A DNA stretch of 64,000 nucleotides from Roseateles_B sp041913905 (lineage in GTDB: Bacteria > Pseudomonadota > Gammaproteobacteria > Burkholderiales > Burkholderiaceae_C), in NCBI GenBank assembly GCA_041913905.1, contig JAYSEK010000026.1:1-64000 (forward strand), in the 5' to 3' direction. Position numbers and translations under genes: made by a program. Numbering within the stretch: position 1 is the first letter of the stretch; every line of letters starts with the position of its first letter. The notes below the pieces were generated by a model. The model had not been told where the DNA came from. It ran no database searches and was given only the letters and a program-made list of their open reading frames with translations. Below are positions 27,833 through 37,900 of the stretch, in pieces.

Positions 27833-27932
27833 GCGGCTTGGGAAAGGTGCCCGGGGGTGTCCCGAGCGAACGCGAGGCGCATTCTCGCCGAGGTGGCCGT
27901 GGCCTGCCCCCCGTTTGAACCACAATGGCGCC

Positions 27933-28565
27933 ATGAATGACGCCCAAGTCCTGCATTTTTTCCAGACCCTGCGCGCCGCCAACCCCTCGCCCCAGACCGA
28001 ACTCGAATACGCCAGCGTCTTCGAGTGCCTCGCCGCCGTGCTGCTGTCGGCCCAGGCCACCGACGTGGGCGTCAACAAGGCCACCCGCAGGCTCTTCGCG
28101 CGGGCCAATACGCCGGCCAAGATCCTGGCGCTGGGCGAGGACGGGCTGGCCGACGCCATCAAGACCATCGGCCTGTACCGCAACAAGGCCAAGAACCTCA
28201 TCAGCACCTGCCGCATCCTGGTCGAGCAGCACGGCGGCGAGGTGCCGCGCAGCCGCGAGGCCCTGGAAGCCCTGCCCGGCGTCGGCCGCAAGACGGCCAA
28301 TGTGGTGCTCAATGTGGCCTTCGGCGAGCCCACCATGGCGGTGGACACGCACATCTTCCGGGTCAGCAACCGCACCGGCCTCGCGCCGGGCAAGACGCCG
28401 CTGGCGGTCGAGCAGGGCTTGCTGCGCCGGGTGCCGGCGGAGTTCATGGTCGACGCGCACCACTGGCTGATCCTGCATGGACGCTACGTCTGCCAGGCGC
28501 GCCGGCCGCTGTGCGAGCGCTGCAGCGTCCGTGTCGATTGCGACCTGGGCCGTACCCTGCCCTGA
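27933..28565 (+). CDS. nth: endonuclease III
   Basis: 210-residue DNA glycosylase/AP lyase for oxidised pyrimidines. The helix-hairpin-helix LPGVGRKTANVVLNVAF carries the catalytic lysine and VDTHIFRVSNR the catalytic aspartate. Four cysteines in the pattern C-X6-C-X2-C-X5-C at the C-terminus bind a [4Fe-4S] cluster. Size matches Escherichia coli Nth. It precedes the zapB-like/zapA genes. Confidence 0.97.
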   Translation: MNDAQVLHFFQTLRAANPSPQTELEYASVFECLAAVLLSAQATDVGVNKATRRLFARANTPAKILALGEDGLADAIKTIGLYRNKAKNLISTCRILVEQHGGEVPRSREALEALPGVGRKTANVVLNVAFGEPTMAVDTHIFRVSNRTGLAPGKTPLAVEQGLLRRVPAEFMVDAHHWLILHGRYVCQARRPLCERCSVRVDCDLGRTLP

Positions 28566-28635
28566 CGCCAACGATGGCGCGGCCAGCCCCTCTACAATGG
28601 CCCATCACCAGTAGGCGAGATCGTCCCAGCCAGCC

Positions 28636-28845
28636 ATGCCAAGCATCACCGACCTTGTTGACCGGGTGGAGAGGCTCCTCCTGCGTCATGATGAGCTGAC
28701 CCGCACCAATGCGCTGCTCGAGGAGCAGGTCCGCGCCCTGACCCAGGAGCGCGACGGCATGCGCTCCCGCCTCAACGCCGCACGGGCCCGCATCGACGCC
28801 CTGCTGGACCGCCTGCCGCTGGAATCGGAGAAGAACGCGCCATGA
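28636..28845 (+). CDS. small coiled-coil protein upstream of zapA, ZapB-like
   Basis: 69-residue, almost entirely helical protein with heptad-like spacing (LVDRVERLLLRHDELTRTNA). Small coiled-coil genes in this position are often annotated as TIGR02449 or ZapB-like and are assumed to act in cell division. It overlaps zapA by four bases (ATGA), which supports a shared role. Direct homology to ZapB could not be tested. Confidence 0.75.
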   Translation: MPSITDLVDRVERLLLRHDELTRTNALLEEQVRALTQERDGMRSRLNAARARIDALLDRLPLESEKNAP

Positions 28846-29153
28846 AGCAGATGGAAGTGACCATCATGGGCCAGAGCTATCTGCTGGGCTGCCCCGAGGG
28901 CGGCGAGGCGGCGCTGAGTAAGGCCGTGGCCCAGGTCGACCGCGAGATGTGCAGCATCCGCGATGCTGGCCGCATCAAGGCCCGCGAGCGCATTGCCGTG
29001 CTGGCCGCGCTGAACCTGGCCTACCAACTCGCCGAGCAACCCGCCAGCCGGACGCCGAGTGCGCCAACCGGGCAGGAAGATGCCGTACCCGATCTCGAGG
29101 GCCTCATCAAACGGCTGGACGAAGCCCTTGCCCAGGACGGGCAACTGCTCTGA
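28842..29153 (+). CDS. zapA: cell division protein ZapA
   Basis: 103-residue FtsZ-associated protein that crosslinks Z-ring filaments. The N-terminal globular part (MKQMEVTIMGQSYLLGCPEG) is followed by a helix with the conserved RIAVLAALNLAYQLAE. The 6S RNA gene directly downstream is a well-known conserved neighbour in proteobacteria. It is translationally coupled to the preceding small coiled-coil gene. Confidence 0.92.
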   Translation: MKQMEVTIMGQSYLLGCPEGGEAALSKAVAQVDREMCSIRDAGRIKARERIAVLAALNLAYQLAEQPASRTPSAPTGQEDAVPDLEGLIKRLDEALAQDGQLL

Positions 29154-29181
29154 GCGGGGCCCGGGCGGCACTAGAATGGCG

Positions 29182-29362
29182 CTGTCCGTTGCGTTCGCGT
29201 GAGTCTTATATTTCCTTGAACCGATGCTCATTGAGCATGGGCTTGGAACATCGCCCGGCTGGTGTGATCGTCTCGCGTCAGATGAACCCGAAGCCTTGCT
29301 GACCTCGCCCACCTGAATCCCCTGGGTTCAGGAATGCGGCTCACGGCTCGCGGCGGACACCT
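29182..29362 (+). ncRNA. ssrS: 6S RNA
   Basis: About 180 bases that fold as one long rod. The closing stem pairs TGTCCGTTGCG...CGTGAG (29183-29203) with CTCACGG...CGGCGGACA (29340-29359). Conserved beta-proteobacterial elements are present, including TTTCCTTGAACCG, GGCTTGGAACA and GGGTTCAGG. A TAGAAT -10 box at 29172-29177 places the start at about 29183. It lies directly after zapA, the usual place. 6S RNA binds sigma-70 RNA polymerase and inhibits it in stationary phase. Exact ends are estimated. Confidence 0.85.
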
Positions 29363-29454
29363 TCTTTTGCCTGAGGCTGCGCCAGCGGGTGGGGCGCTCG
29401 GGCCCGCGGCCTGCCGGCCCATGTCGCTGCACCGCAGGTGCGGTTCACCGTGCT

Positions 29455-29502
29455 CCTGCTTCGCTGTAGTGCTGCTTCGCTGTAGTGCTGCTTCGCCGCA
29501 GT
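29455..29502. repeat. 16-bp tandem repeat, three copies
   Basis: GCTGCTTCGCTGTAGT is repeated three times (first copy differs in the first base, third copy in two bases). It lies in the noncoding region between 6S RNA and the EVE-domain gene. Confidence 0.85.
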
Positions 29503-29539
29503 TCCGGTGTGCCAGCTTGCCACTGCGCTGTGCGCCTCG

Positions 29540-29588
29540 GTGCACGGTGCACGGTGCACGGTGCGCGGTGCACGGTGCGCGGTGCACG
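29540..29588. repeat. 7-bp tandem repeat, seven copies
   Basis: GTGCACG is repeated seven times without interruption; copies 4 and 6 read GTGCGCG. Each unit contains the self-complementary GTGCAC. The array lies 125 bases upstream of the EVE-domain gene and is likely variable in length. Confidence 0.9.
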
Positions 29589-29712
29589 ACGCGGCGCACA
29601 AACGTCCGAACAACGGCAGTCCCCCCGCTGCGGAAGCCTTGCTCAAGTCCTGCCGAGGGCTTTCGCGTCGGCTGCCAAGGCATTGCAACATCCTCCCGCA
29701 GAGGCCCTGCCT

Positions 29713-30183
29713 ATGAACTACTGGCTGATGAAGTCGGAGCCGGACGAGTGCTCCATCGATGACCTGGCCTGCGCGCCCGGGCAAATGGTGCCCTGGATCG
29801 GGGTGCGCAATTACCAGGCCCGCAATTTCATGCGCGACGCCATGCGCATGGGCGATGGCGTCCTTTTCTACCATTCCTCCTGCCCGCAGCCAGGCATTGC
29901 AGGGCTGGCCGAGGTGTGCAGCACGGCCTATCCGGACGCCAGCCAGTTCGACGTCAACAGCCCCTATTTCGACCCCAAGTCCAAGCCAGAGGCTCCGCGC
30001 TGGCTGCACGTGGACGTGCGCTTCGTGAGCAAGACGCGCCTGCTCGGCCTGGCCGAGATGCGCCAGCACGCCAGCCTGGCCAGCATGCGCGTGCTGCAGG
30101 CGGGCAACCGCCTGTCCATCACGCCGGTCAGCCCCGAGGAATGGCAGGCCGTGCTGGCCTTGCTTGACGCGCCCGGCAGGTAA
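29713..30183 (+). CDS. EVE domain-containing protein
   Basis: 156-residue single-domain protein of the EVE/PUA-like fold, whose members bind modified bases in RNA or DNA. The start MNYWLMKSEPDECSIDDL and the later WIGVRNYQARNFMRDAMRMG and FYHSSC are strongly characteristic. Its position behind zapA and 6S RNA is recurrent in betaproteobacteria. No partner enzyme is adjacent, so its ligand is unknown. Confidence 0.93.
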   Translation: MNYWLMKSEPDECSIDDLACAPGQMVPWIGVRNYQARNFMRDAMRMGDGVLFYHSSCPQPGIAGLAEVCSTAYPDASQFDVNSPYFDPKSKPEAPRWLHVDVRFVSKTRLLGLAEMRQHASLASMRVLQAGNRLSITPVSPEEWQAVLALLDAPGR

Positions 30184-30229
30184 GAAGGGATAGAACAAAA
30201 AGAAGGGCGAAAGCCTTCCTTCGTCGATG

Positions 30230-31264
30230 TCAGGCCTGGCTGCCGAAAGGAATGGGCGCCAGCACCACCTGATTGCCGCCGCGGCGCTGCGCCTCCTGGA
30301 TGGCGGACTGCGCGGCTTCCAGCAGCTCCTCCTGGCGCGAGGCCGTGTGCGGGAAGCTGGCCACCCCCATGGACAGCAGCAGATGCAGGTCCATGCCCTG
30401 CACGACGACGATCTGCGTCACGCACTGGCGCCGCAGCTGCTCCATGCGCGCATGGGCGGTCGCAAGTCCGACACCGGACAGCAGCACGGCGAACAACTGC
30501 TCGCCTACCCTGCAGGCAGCATCCATCGCGCGGATATTGGCCCTCAGCATGCGCCCCAGCCCTTCCAGCAGGCGCTGCTGGGCTTCGGCCCGGAGATGGC
30601 GTGCTTCGGCGGGCAAGGGGTCCAGCGAGATCAGAACCAGGGCGAATTCCCGGTGCTCACGTGTGGAGAGGTCGATCTCGCGCAGCAGTTGATCGTCGAA
30701 CTGGGCGCGCAGGTAGAGGCCGGACGTCTCGTCCCGGCCGCTGCCCTTCTCGGAATCGCGCCGCAACTGCTCCAGCGCCTTTTGCTGCTGCTCGATCTGC
30801 TGCAGCGCGCGCTGCAGGTGCGACTCGCGATGTTTCTCCTCCGTGCGCTCCGACCACATCGACATGACATGGTCCGGCCCCAGCGGCACCCGCGTCACCA
30901 GGAAATCCCGCCGGCGCCCGCCCAGTTCCAGCCTGTGCTCGCTCAGCACCACATTGCGCTGAGCCATCACAGCCTGCTCCACACGGCGCATCGCCTGAAC
31001 CTCGTCGGCGCGCATCAGGTCCACGTCACTGCTACCCACCAGCGAAGACTCGGTCCGCTCGAACAGGCGATCCAGGCCATGGCTGGCAAACACATAGCGC
31101 CCGGTAGCCAGCGACTTGACTGCAAGAAAAGACCCCAGCGGCTCGGCCAGGCTCAGCAAGGCCGCGGCACAGCCGCCCTCGGACAGCCCCTGCGACTGCA
31201 ACCAGTCCTGCAAGCTGCCCGGGCGACCCGCTGCGCCCTGTGCGATAGCCGTTTGAATGTCCAT
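30230..31264 (-). CDS. PAS-like sensor with degenerate GGDEF domain
   Basis: 344-residue cytoplasmic protein with a PAS-like N-terminal domain (about residues 25-145), a coiled coil (about 145-180) and a GGDEF-type domain (about 185-340). The signature that should read GGDEF is GEQLF (in CRVGEQLFAVLL), so cyclase activity is unlikely. It may bind GTP or c-di-GMP, or act through its PAS domain; this is inference. The start MDIQTAIAQG follows a weak ribosome site; the upstream open frame is GC-rich and lacks conserved features. No membrane helix is seen. Confidence 0.8.
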   Translation of the reverse strand: MDIQTAIAQGAAGRPGSLQDWLQSQGLSEGGCAAALLSLAEPLGSFLAVKSLATGRYVFASHGLDRLFERTESSLVGSSDVDLMRADEVQAMRRVEQAVMAQRNVVLSEHRLELGGRRRDFLVTRVPLGPDHVMSMWSERTEEKHRESHLQRALQQIEQQQKALEQLRRDSEKGSGRDETSGLYLRAQFDDQLLREIDLSTREHREFALVLISLDPLPAEARHLRAEAQQRLLEGLGRMLRANIRAMDAACRVGEQLFAVLLSGVGLATAHARMEQLRRQCVTQIVVVQGMDLHLLLSMGVASFPHTASRQEELLEAAQSAIQEAQRRGGNQVVLAPIPFGSQA

Positions 31265-31600
31265 GCCTTGAACGCCTTTTCGCTTCTGTTCTGATGCTCC
31301 CTCGCGGCTGCCCTTGGCTGCATACCAGCAGGACAGGAACGCGCGCCCAACCCATCCTCTGCCTGGATGCTTGCCGCGAGCCAGCGCGAATGCTCCGCGC
31401 ATGGTAGCCAAATCCATGCGGCTTGGCGGCGACATCTGCCCCCTATTTGGGTCATCCCCGCGCCTCTACTATGCGCCCCCATGCGCCCGCGAGCCCGCCT
31501 GTTCCACCTGTTAGCAGCCCGAGGACACAGCCCTTGGCAAATGGAAAGGACGGCATGCGGCGACAATCCGCAATCCTGCCCCGGTTTTTTTCGCGCCTTC
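31265..31600. other. divergent intergenic region, PAS/GGDEF gene and flavoprotein gene
   Basis: 336-base spacer. The reading frame of the flavoprotein is open upstream to 31367, but the sequence there has no conserved character. No clear promoter, repeat or RNA was identified. Confidence 0.4.
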
Positions 31601-32881
31601 ATGCCCTGTTCGCCTGACTTCGACCTCATCATCATCGGCGCTGGCGCCGCCGGCCTCTTCTGCGCGGCCCAGGCCGGCCAGTCGGGCCTGCACGCCCTGC
31701 TGATCGACCACGCCCCACGCCTGGCGGAGAAGATCCGCATTTCGGGCGGGGGGCGCTGCAACTTCACCAACCGCGAAGCCGGGCCTGGCAATTACCTGTC
31801 TGAAAACCCCAACTTCTGCCGGTCGGCGCTGGCGCGCTACACCCCCCAGGACTTCATCGCGCTGCTGCGCAAGCATGGCATCGGCTTCCATGAGAAGCAC
31901 CGCGGTCAGCTATTTTGCGATGAGGGCAGCGAACGCATCATCCAGATGCTGGTGGACGAGTGCCAGGCCGCCGGCGTGCAGCGCTGGCAACCCTGCACGG
32001 TCGCAGCGGTGCATGCCCGCGACCGAGGCTTCGAGTTGGAGACCAGCCAGGGGCCGGTCCGCGCGCCGTCCTTGGTCGTGGCCTGCGGCGGCCTGCCGGT
32101 GCCCAAGATCGGCGCGAGCGACTTTGGCCTGCGGCTGTCGCAGCAGTTCGGCCATGAGATCGTCACACCCCGGCCCGCCCTGGTGCCGCTGACCTTCTCC
32201 GCCGAGAGCTGGGCCCCGTTTTCCGAGCTCTCGGGGCTGTCGCTGGAGGTGGTGGTCAGTGCCGGCCAGGGCAAGCGGCGGACCCAGTTCCTTGAGGATC
32301 TGCTGTTCACCCATCGCGGGCTCAGCGGGCCGGCCATCCTGCAGATTTCCAGCTATTGGCAGCCTGGGCAGGCCATCGAGATCGATCTGCTGCCCGGGCT
32401 GGATCTGGCCGCGGCCCTGCGCGAGGCCAAGGGCCACAGCCGCAAGCAGCTGGGCAATGCGCTGGGTGAGTGGATGCCGCAGCGTCTGGCGCAGACCTGG
32501 CTGGCGCAGCAAAAGCTCGACGGCAGCCGCCCCTTGCCTGAATGCAAGGACAAGGACCTGGAGGCCCTGGCCCGCAGCCTCAAGCAATGGCAGCTCACGC
32601 CCGCAGGTGACGAAGGCTGGAAGAAGGCCGAAGTCATGCGCGGCGGCGTCAGCACCCGCGAGCTGAGCTCCCAGACCCTGGAAAGCCGTCGCCAGGCGGG
32701 CCTTTTCTTCATTGGCGAGGTGGTCGACGTGACAGGCTGGCTGGGGGGCTACAACTTCCAATGGGCCTGGGCCAGCGCGCATGCCTGTGCACTGGGCGTG
32801 CTTGCGCGCCAGCAGGCGCTTGCTGCCAGCAGCGACAGCAGTGCTGCAGCGGGCCCCCATGGCATTGAAACCGCGGCATGA
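31601..32881 (+). CDS. HI0933/BaiN-family NAD(P)/FAD-dependent oxidoreductase
   Basis: 426-residue flavoprotein of the HI0933 (YhiN) family. The dinucleotide-binding motif DLIIIGAGAAGLFCAAQAG is at the N-terminus, and RISGGGRCNFTN-like sequence (IRISGGGRCNFTN) follows at about residue 45. The C-terminal GEVVDVTGWLGGYNFQWAWASAH is the second FAD-contact motif. Physiological substrate is not known for most members. The ATG at MPCSPDFDLI lies just before the FAD motif and is the likely start. Confidence 0.9.
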   Translation: MPCSPDFDLIIIGAGAAGLFCAAQAGQSGLHALLIDHAPRLAEKIRISGGGRCNFTNREAGPGNYLSENPNFCRSALARYTPQDFIALLRKHGIGFHEKHRGQLFCDEGSERIIQMLVDECQAAGVQRWQPCTVAAVHARDRGFELETSQGPVRAPSLVVACGGLPVPKIGASDFGLRLSQQFGHEIVTPRPALVPLTFSAESWAPFSELSGLSLEVVVSAGQGKRRTQFLEDLLFTHRGLSGPAILQISSYWQPGQAIEIDLLPGLDLAAALREAKGHSRKQLGNALGEWMPQRLAQTWLAQQKLDGSRPLPECKDKDLEALARSLKQWQLTPAGDEGWKKAEVMRGGVSTRELSSQTLESRRQAGLFFIGEVVDVTGWLGGYNFQWAWASAHACALGVLARQQALAASSDSSAAAGPHGIETAA

Positions 32882-32900
32882 AACGCCCCTTGCCCATTTC

Positions 32901-32930
32901 TTGGCGGTTTGACAAATCTGTGGCTATAAT
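32901..32930 (+). promoter_or_regulatory. probable rpsU promoter
   Basis: A perfect TATAAT at 32925-32930 is preceded by TTGGCG at 32901-32906, 18 bases away. A TTGACA at 32909-32914 overlaps this region but is only 10 bases from the -10 box. The promoter starts 20 bases after the flavoprotein stop, giving rpsU a leader of about 130 bases. Confidence 0.65.
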
Positions 32931-33068
32931 CCCTGTCTTTGCTGGCAAAAACCTGCGCGTCGATTCGGAAGCGGACTCCGGATACTTCCGCTTCAGAACT
33001 TTTTCGGCCAATCCTGGCAGGAAAAGTTCAGGCGAACACCGAGCGCACATTGAAGGAACCATTGCTTC

Positions 33069-33281
33069 ATGACCACCATTCGCGTCAAAGAAAACGAGCC
33101 GTTCGACGTGGCCCTGCGCCGCTTCAAGCGCACCATCGAAAAGCTGGGCCTGCTCACCGAGCTGCGTGCTCGTGAGTTCTACGAAAAGCCCACTGCTGAG
33201 CGCAAGCGCAAGAAGGCTGCCGCCGTCAAGCGTCACTACAAGCGCGTGCGCAGCATGCAGCTGCCCAAGAAGCTGTACTGA
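33069..33281 (+). CDS. rpsU: 30S ribosomal protein S21
   Basis: 70-residue basic protein of the small subunit, needed for initiation on natural mRNAs. The sequence starts [21 protein letters not shown] after one residue variation and ends with the basic [17 protein letters not shown]. Two hairpins, the second a terminator, follow. yqeY comes next, but dnaG and rpoD do not. Confidence 0.97.
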
Positions 33282-33328
33282 TCGCCGAACCGATCGTTTT
33301 CTGGCGCCGTCAGGCGTCCATACGCTGC

Positions 33329-33348
33329 TGAGGAGGCTTGCCTCCTCA
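33329..33348 (+). repeat. hairpin after rpsU
   Basis: TGAGGAGGC pairs with GCCTCCTCA around a very short loop. It lies between rpsU and the terminator and may protect the rpsU mRNA 3' end. Confidence 0.5.
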
Positions 33349-33350
33349 AC

Positions 33351-33383
33351 AAAGCCCGCGCAGGACGCTGTCGCGGGCTTTTT
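33351..33383 (+). terminator. intrinsic terminator between rpsU and yqeY
   Basis: AAGCCCGCG pairs with CGCGGGCTT and runs into TTTTT. It lies 70 bases after the rpsU stop and 34 before yqeY, so yqeY may depend on read-through. Confidence 0.9.
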
Positions 33384-33416
33384 CGTTTCCGCTCCACCCT
33401 TTACCGATTCCTCATC

Positions 33417-33863
33417 ATGACGCTCAAAGAACGCATCACCGAAGACATGAAGGCCGCCATGCGCGCAAAGGAAGCCGACAAGCTCTCGACCATCCGCATG
33501 CTGCTGGCCGCCGTCAAGCAGAAGGAAGTCGATGAGCGGGTGGAGGTGGACGACGTGATGCTGGTCGGCATCGTCGACAAGCTCATCAAGCAGCGCAAGG
33601 ACGCCATCTCGCAGTTCACCGCCGCCGGCCGCCAGGATCTGGCCGACAAGGAAGCCGCCGAAGTCGTGGTGCTGGAAGCCTACCTGCCGGCCCGCCTCAG
33701 CGAGGCCGAGATCCAGGCCGCCGTGGCCGCCATCGTGACCGAGCTGGGTGCCAAGGGCCCCGGCGACATGGGCAAGGTGATGGGTGCGGTCAAGGCCCAG
33801 CTGGCCGGCAAGGCCGACATGGGTCTGGTCTCCGCCGCCGTCAAGAAGGCCCTGGCCTCCTGA
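33417..33863 (+). CDS. yqeY: GatB/YqeY domain-containing protein
   Basis: 148-residue helical protein related to the tail domain of the amidotransferase subunit GatB. The sequence begins MTLKERITEDMKAAMRAKEA and has KLSTIRMLLAAVKQKEVDER. It often follows rpsU. A role in tRNA-dependent amidation or translation is assumed but not shown. Confidence 0.93.
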   Translation: MTLKERITEDMKAAMRAKEADKLSTIRMLLAAVKQKEVDERVEVDDVMLVGIVDKLIKQRKDAISQFTAAGRQDLADKEAAEVVVLEAYLPARLSEAEIQAAVAAIVTELGAKGPGDMGKVMGAVKAQLAGKADMGLVSAAVKKALAS

Positions 33864-33901
33864 CACCGCCCGCCGCCTCTCATCGACTGGAGCCTCTCGC
33901 C

Positions 33902-34243
33902 ATGACCCTGCCGCACAATCCCCTGACGCCCGACTTCGCCGTTGCCCCGCAGCTGGAACCCGCAGCCATGGCCGAGGCCGCTGCGGCGGGCTTTCGCAGC
34001 GTGATCAACAACCGTCCCGACGGCGAAGGCGGCCCGGACCAACCCAGCAGCGCCAGCATGGCGGCGGCAGCTGCGGCCGCAGGGCTGCAGTACGTGCACC
34101 TGCCCGTGGCGGGCGGCTACCAGTCGCCAGAGGAGATCGCCGCCTTCAAGGAATTGCTGGGCAGCCTGCCCCGGCCCATCCTGGCCTTCTGCCGCTCCGG
34201 CGCGCGCTGCACCAAACTCTTCGTCGCCGCCACCCAGGGCTGA
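33902..34243 (+). CDS. DUF442 / TIGR01244 family phosphatase-like protein
   Basis: 113-residue protein of the beta-lactamase-hydrolase-like phosphatase family. FRSVINNRPDGEG is the family's N-terminal motif, and AFCRSGARCTKLF carries the candidate nucleophilic cysteine and phosphate-binding arginine. In some bacteria this domain is fused to a sulfur dioxygenase, suggesting a sulfur link. Here it stands alone after yqeY, 38 bases downstream. Substrate unknown. Confidence 0.85.
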   Translation: MTLPHNPLTPDFAVAPQLEPAAMAEAAAAGFRSVINNRPDGEGGPDQPSSASMAAAAAAAGLQYVHLPVAGGYQSPEEIAAFKELLGSLPRPILAFCRSGARCTKLFVAATQG

Positions 34244-34396
34244 GCGCTCAGCCCCCCCCCGGGCAGCCATGCTCGGGGCTTTCCCTCATCCCCACCCGAA
34301 TTCAGGCAGCGTTCAGCGGCCAGTCGATACAGTCCGGGCAAGCTGGCAGGGCCCAGCGCTCTCGCCCCTTGCCCAGGAACTGTCCAGGAACTGCCC

Positions 34397-35001
34397 ATGA
34401 ACGCCTTGATTGCCTTTGCGGAGGCCATCGACAGACTCAACGACCGCTTCGGCATCCTCGCCGAATGGGCCGTGCTGCTGTCCTGCCTCATCAGCGCGGC
34501 GAACGCCGTCGTCCGCTACACCTTCGACTACAGCTCGAACGCCTTTCTCGAGATCCAGTGGTACATGTTCGCCGCCTGCGTGATGCTGGGCGCCGCACAG
34601 GTGTTGCGCATCAACGAGCATGTGCGCGTCGACCTGGTCTACAGCCGCCTCGGCGGCAAGGGCAAGGTGATGGTGGACCTCTTCGGCCTCACCGTCTTCC
34701 TGCTGCCGGTGATCGGCTACATGAGCTGGCTCTCCTGGGACCTGTTCGTGGGCAAGCTGACGACCGGCATGCGGCCCGAGGACAGCGTCGCCAGCCTGGG
34801 CTTCTTCGGCTATGCCTACAAGCTGCTGGTCAGCGGTGAGGTGTCCAGCAATGCCGGCGGGCTGATCCGCTGGCCTGCCGTGCTGATGCTGCCCCTGGGC
34901 TTTGCCATGGTCTGGCTGCAGGGCCTGGCCGAGATCATCAAGCGCATCGGCTGGCTGGGCCACCGCTACAACATGGACACGCACTACGAGAGGCCGCTGC
35001 A

Positions 35002-35005
<4 letters not shown>
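34397..35005 (+). CDS. TRAP transporter small permease (DctQ type)
   Basis: 202-residue membrane protein with four predicted helices. It has the family sequence FLEIQWYMFAACVMLGAAQV and NEHVRVDLVY. It pairs with the large permease encoded next, sharing a four-base ATGA overlap. TRAP systems import organic acids using a periplasmic binding protein and an ion gradient. No dctP gene lies next to it. Confidence 0.93.
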
Positions 35006-36591
<1,586 letters not shown>

Positions 36592-36610
36592 GCTCGCCGC
36601 CCCCAAAGAC

Positions 36611-36642
36611 AAAGCCGGCTGATGGCGACATCAGCCGGCTTT
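36611..36642. terminator. bidirectional terminator between dctM and marC
   Basis: AAAGCCGGCTGA pairs with TCAGCCGGCTTT. Short A and T runs at both ends fit termination of both convergent genes. Confidence 0.85.
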
Positions 36643-36661
36643 CTTCATGGCCCTGTCCGGA

Positions 36662-37264
36662 TCAGAGCCCGCCGATGAAATAGCGCTTCAAGCCCGCCAG
36701 CACCATCTCCACGGCAATCGCCGTCAGCACCAGCCCCATCAGCTTCTCGATGGCGGACACCACCGAGTCGCCCAGCAGCTTGCGGATGCGGTCCGCCAGG
36801 ACCAGCGTCAGGCCGGAGATCACCATGGCGGCGGTCAGCGCACCGACCCATTCCAGGATGCGGTCCGGCTGCCGAGAGGCCAGCAGCAGCACCGTGGCCA
36901 TCGCGGAAGGGCCCGCAAGCAGCGGCACCGCCAACGGGAAGATCAGCGGCTCACGCCCCGGCTCGACGCCGTAGGCCGATTCCCCCGAGCTGCCGAAGAT
37001 CATGCGCATCGCGATGATCAGCAGGATCACGCCGCCCGCCACTTCCAGCGAGCGCTCGGACAGGTGCATGACGCGCAGGAAGCCGTCGCCCAGGAACATG
37101 AAGGCGAACAGCACCAGGAAGGCGATGCTGACCTCGCGCAGAGCCATCTTGACGCGCCGCTCCTTGGGCACGGCGCGCATGATGGGGATGAAGATGGGCA
37201 GGCTGCCCAGCGGATCCAGCACCAGCAGGAGCAGGATCAGGGCGGAGAGAAAGCTGTGGTCCAT
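36662..37264 (-). CDS. MarC family integral membrane protein
   Basis: 200-residue protein with six predicted helices. LILLLLVLDPLGSLPIFIPI is the first helix and FPLAVPLLAGPSAMATVLLL is the conserved fourth region. The family's function is not established; early links to antibiotic resistance were not confirmed. It is divergent from an Lrp-type regulator. Confidence 0.92.
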   Translation of the reverse strand: MDHSFLSALILLLLVLDPLGSLPIFIPIMRAVPKERRVKMALREVSIAFLVLFAFMFLGDGFLRVMHLSERSLEVAGGVILLIIAMRMIFGSSGESAYGVEPGREPLIFPLAVPLLAGPSAMATVLLLASRQPDRILEWVGALTAAMVISGLTLVLADRIRKLLGDSVVSAIEKLMGLVLTAIAVEMVLAGLKRYFIGGL

Positions 37265-37387
37265 GGCTCGATTGTCGACGAGATTCGTGGGCAGGATGCG
37301 GGTTAACCACTAGCTCGCGTGCCATCCTCACGCGAAGCGGGCTGCGATCATGCGGCGCACGCCGCCTGCAAACACGCCAGCACTGCC

Positions 37388-37858
37388 ATGCCCCACGCCC
37401 CGCTCGACACCCTGGACAGACGCATCGTCGAAATCCTGCAGCGCGAGGGCCGCATCGCCAATGTGGATCTGGCCGCGCGCGTGCAGCTCTCGGCACCGCA
37501 GTGCTTCCGCCGCGTGCGTGCCCTGGAGGAGCGCGGCGTACTGCGCGGCTACCGGGCGGAGGTCGACCCGCAGGCCCTGGCCCTTGGCGTGACTGCTTTC
37601 GTCAGCCTAAACATCGAGGCCCAGGCTTTCGTGAGGGTCCGGGACATCGAAACCCTGCTCAAGGCCTTTCCCGAGATCCTGGAATGCCACACGGTCTCGG
37701 GCGACTGCGACTACCTGCTCAAGGTCGTGGCCAGCGACCTGAAGTCGCTCTCCCAGTTCCTGACCGACAAGCTGATGCAGCTGCCCGGGGTGGCCGACGT
37801 TCGCTCCATGATCTGCCTGGAGGAGATCAAGCCGCCCTCCCCGCTGCCCGTGCGCTGA
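37388..37858 (+). CDS. Lrp/AsnC family transcriptional regulator
   Basis: 156-residue regulator with an N-terminal AsnC-type helix-turn-helix (LDRRIVEILQREGRIANVDL, then LSAPQCFRRVRALEERGVL) and a C-terminal ligand-sensing domain. The start MPHAPLDTLDRR places the helix-turn-helix normally. The likely target is nearby, perhaps marC on the other strand, but this is inference. Confidence 0.92.
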   Translation: MPHAPLDTLDRRIVEILQREGRIANVDLAARVQLSAPQCFRRVRALEERGVLRGYRAEVDPQALALGVTAFVSLNIEAQAFVRVRDIETLLKAFPEILECHTVSGDCDYLLKVVASDLKSLSQFLTDKLMQLPGVADVRSMICLEEIKPPSPLPVR

Positions 37859-37900
37859 GCGCGGCCCAGGCCTCATGCAAGACCTGACCCCGCCCGGCCT

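Noticed and set aside
29540..29588. Possible CRISPR array
   Set aside because: Units are 7 bp without spacers and no cas genes are near; it is a simple tandem repeat.
29485..29712. Upstream coding extension of the EVE gene
   Set aside because: The extension translates the tandem repeats into Cys/His/Arg-rich sequence without conservation; the ATG at 29713 fits the family start.
32909..32930. TTGACA with TATAAT as a consensus promoter for rpsU
   Set aside because: Only 10 bases separate the boxes; TTGGCG with 18-base spacing is a better -35.
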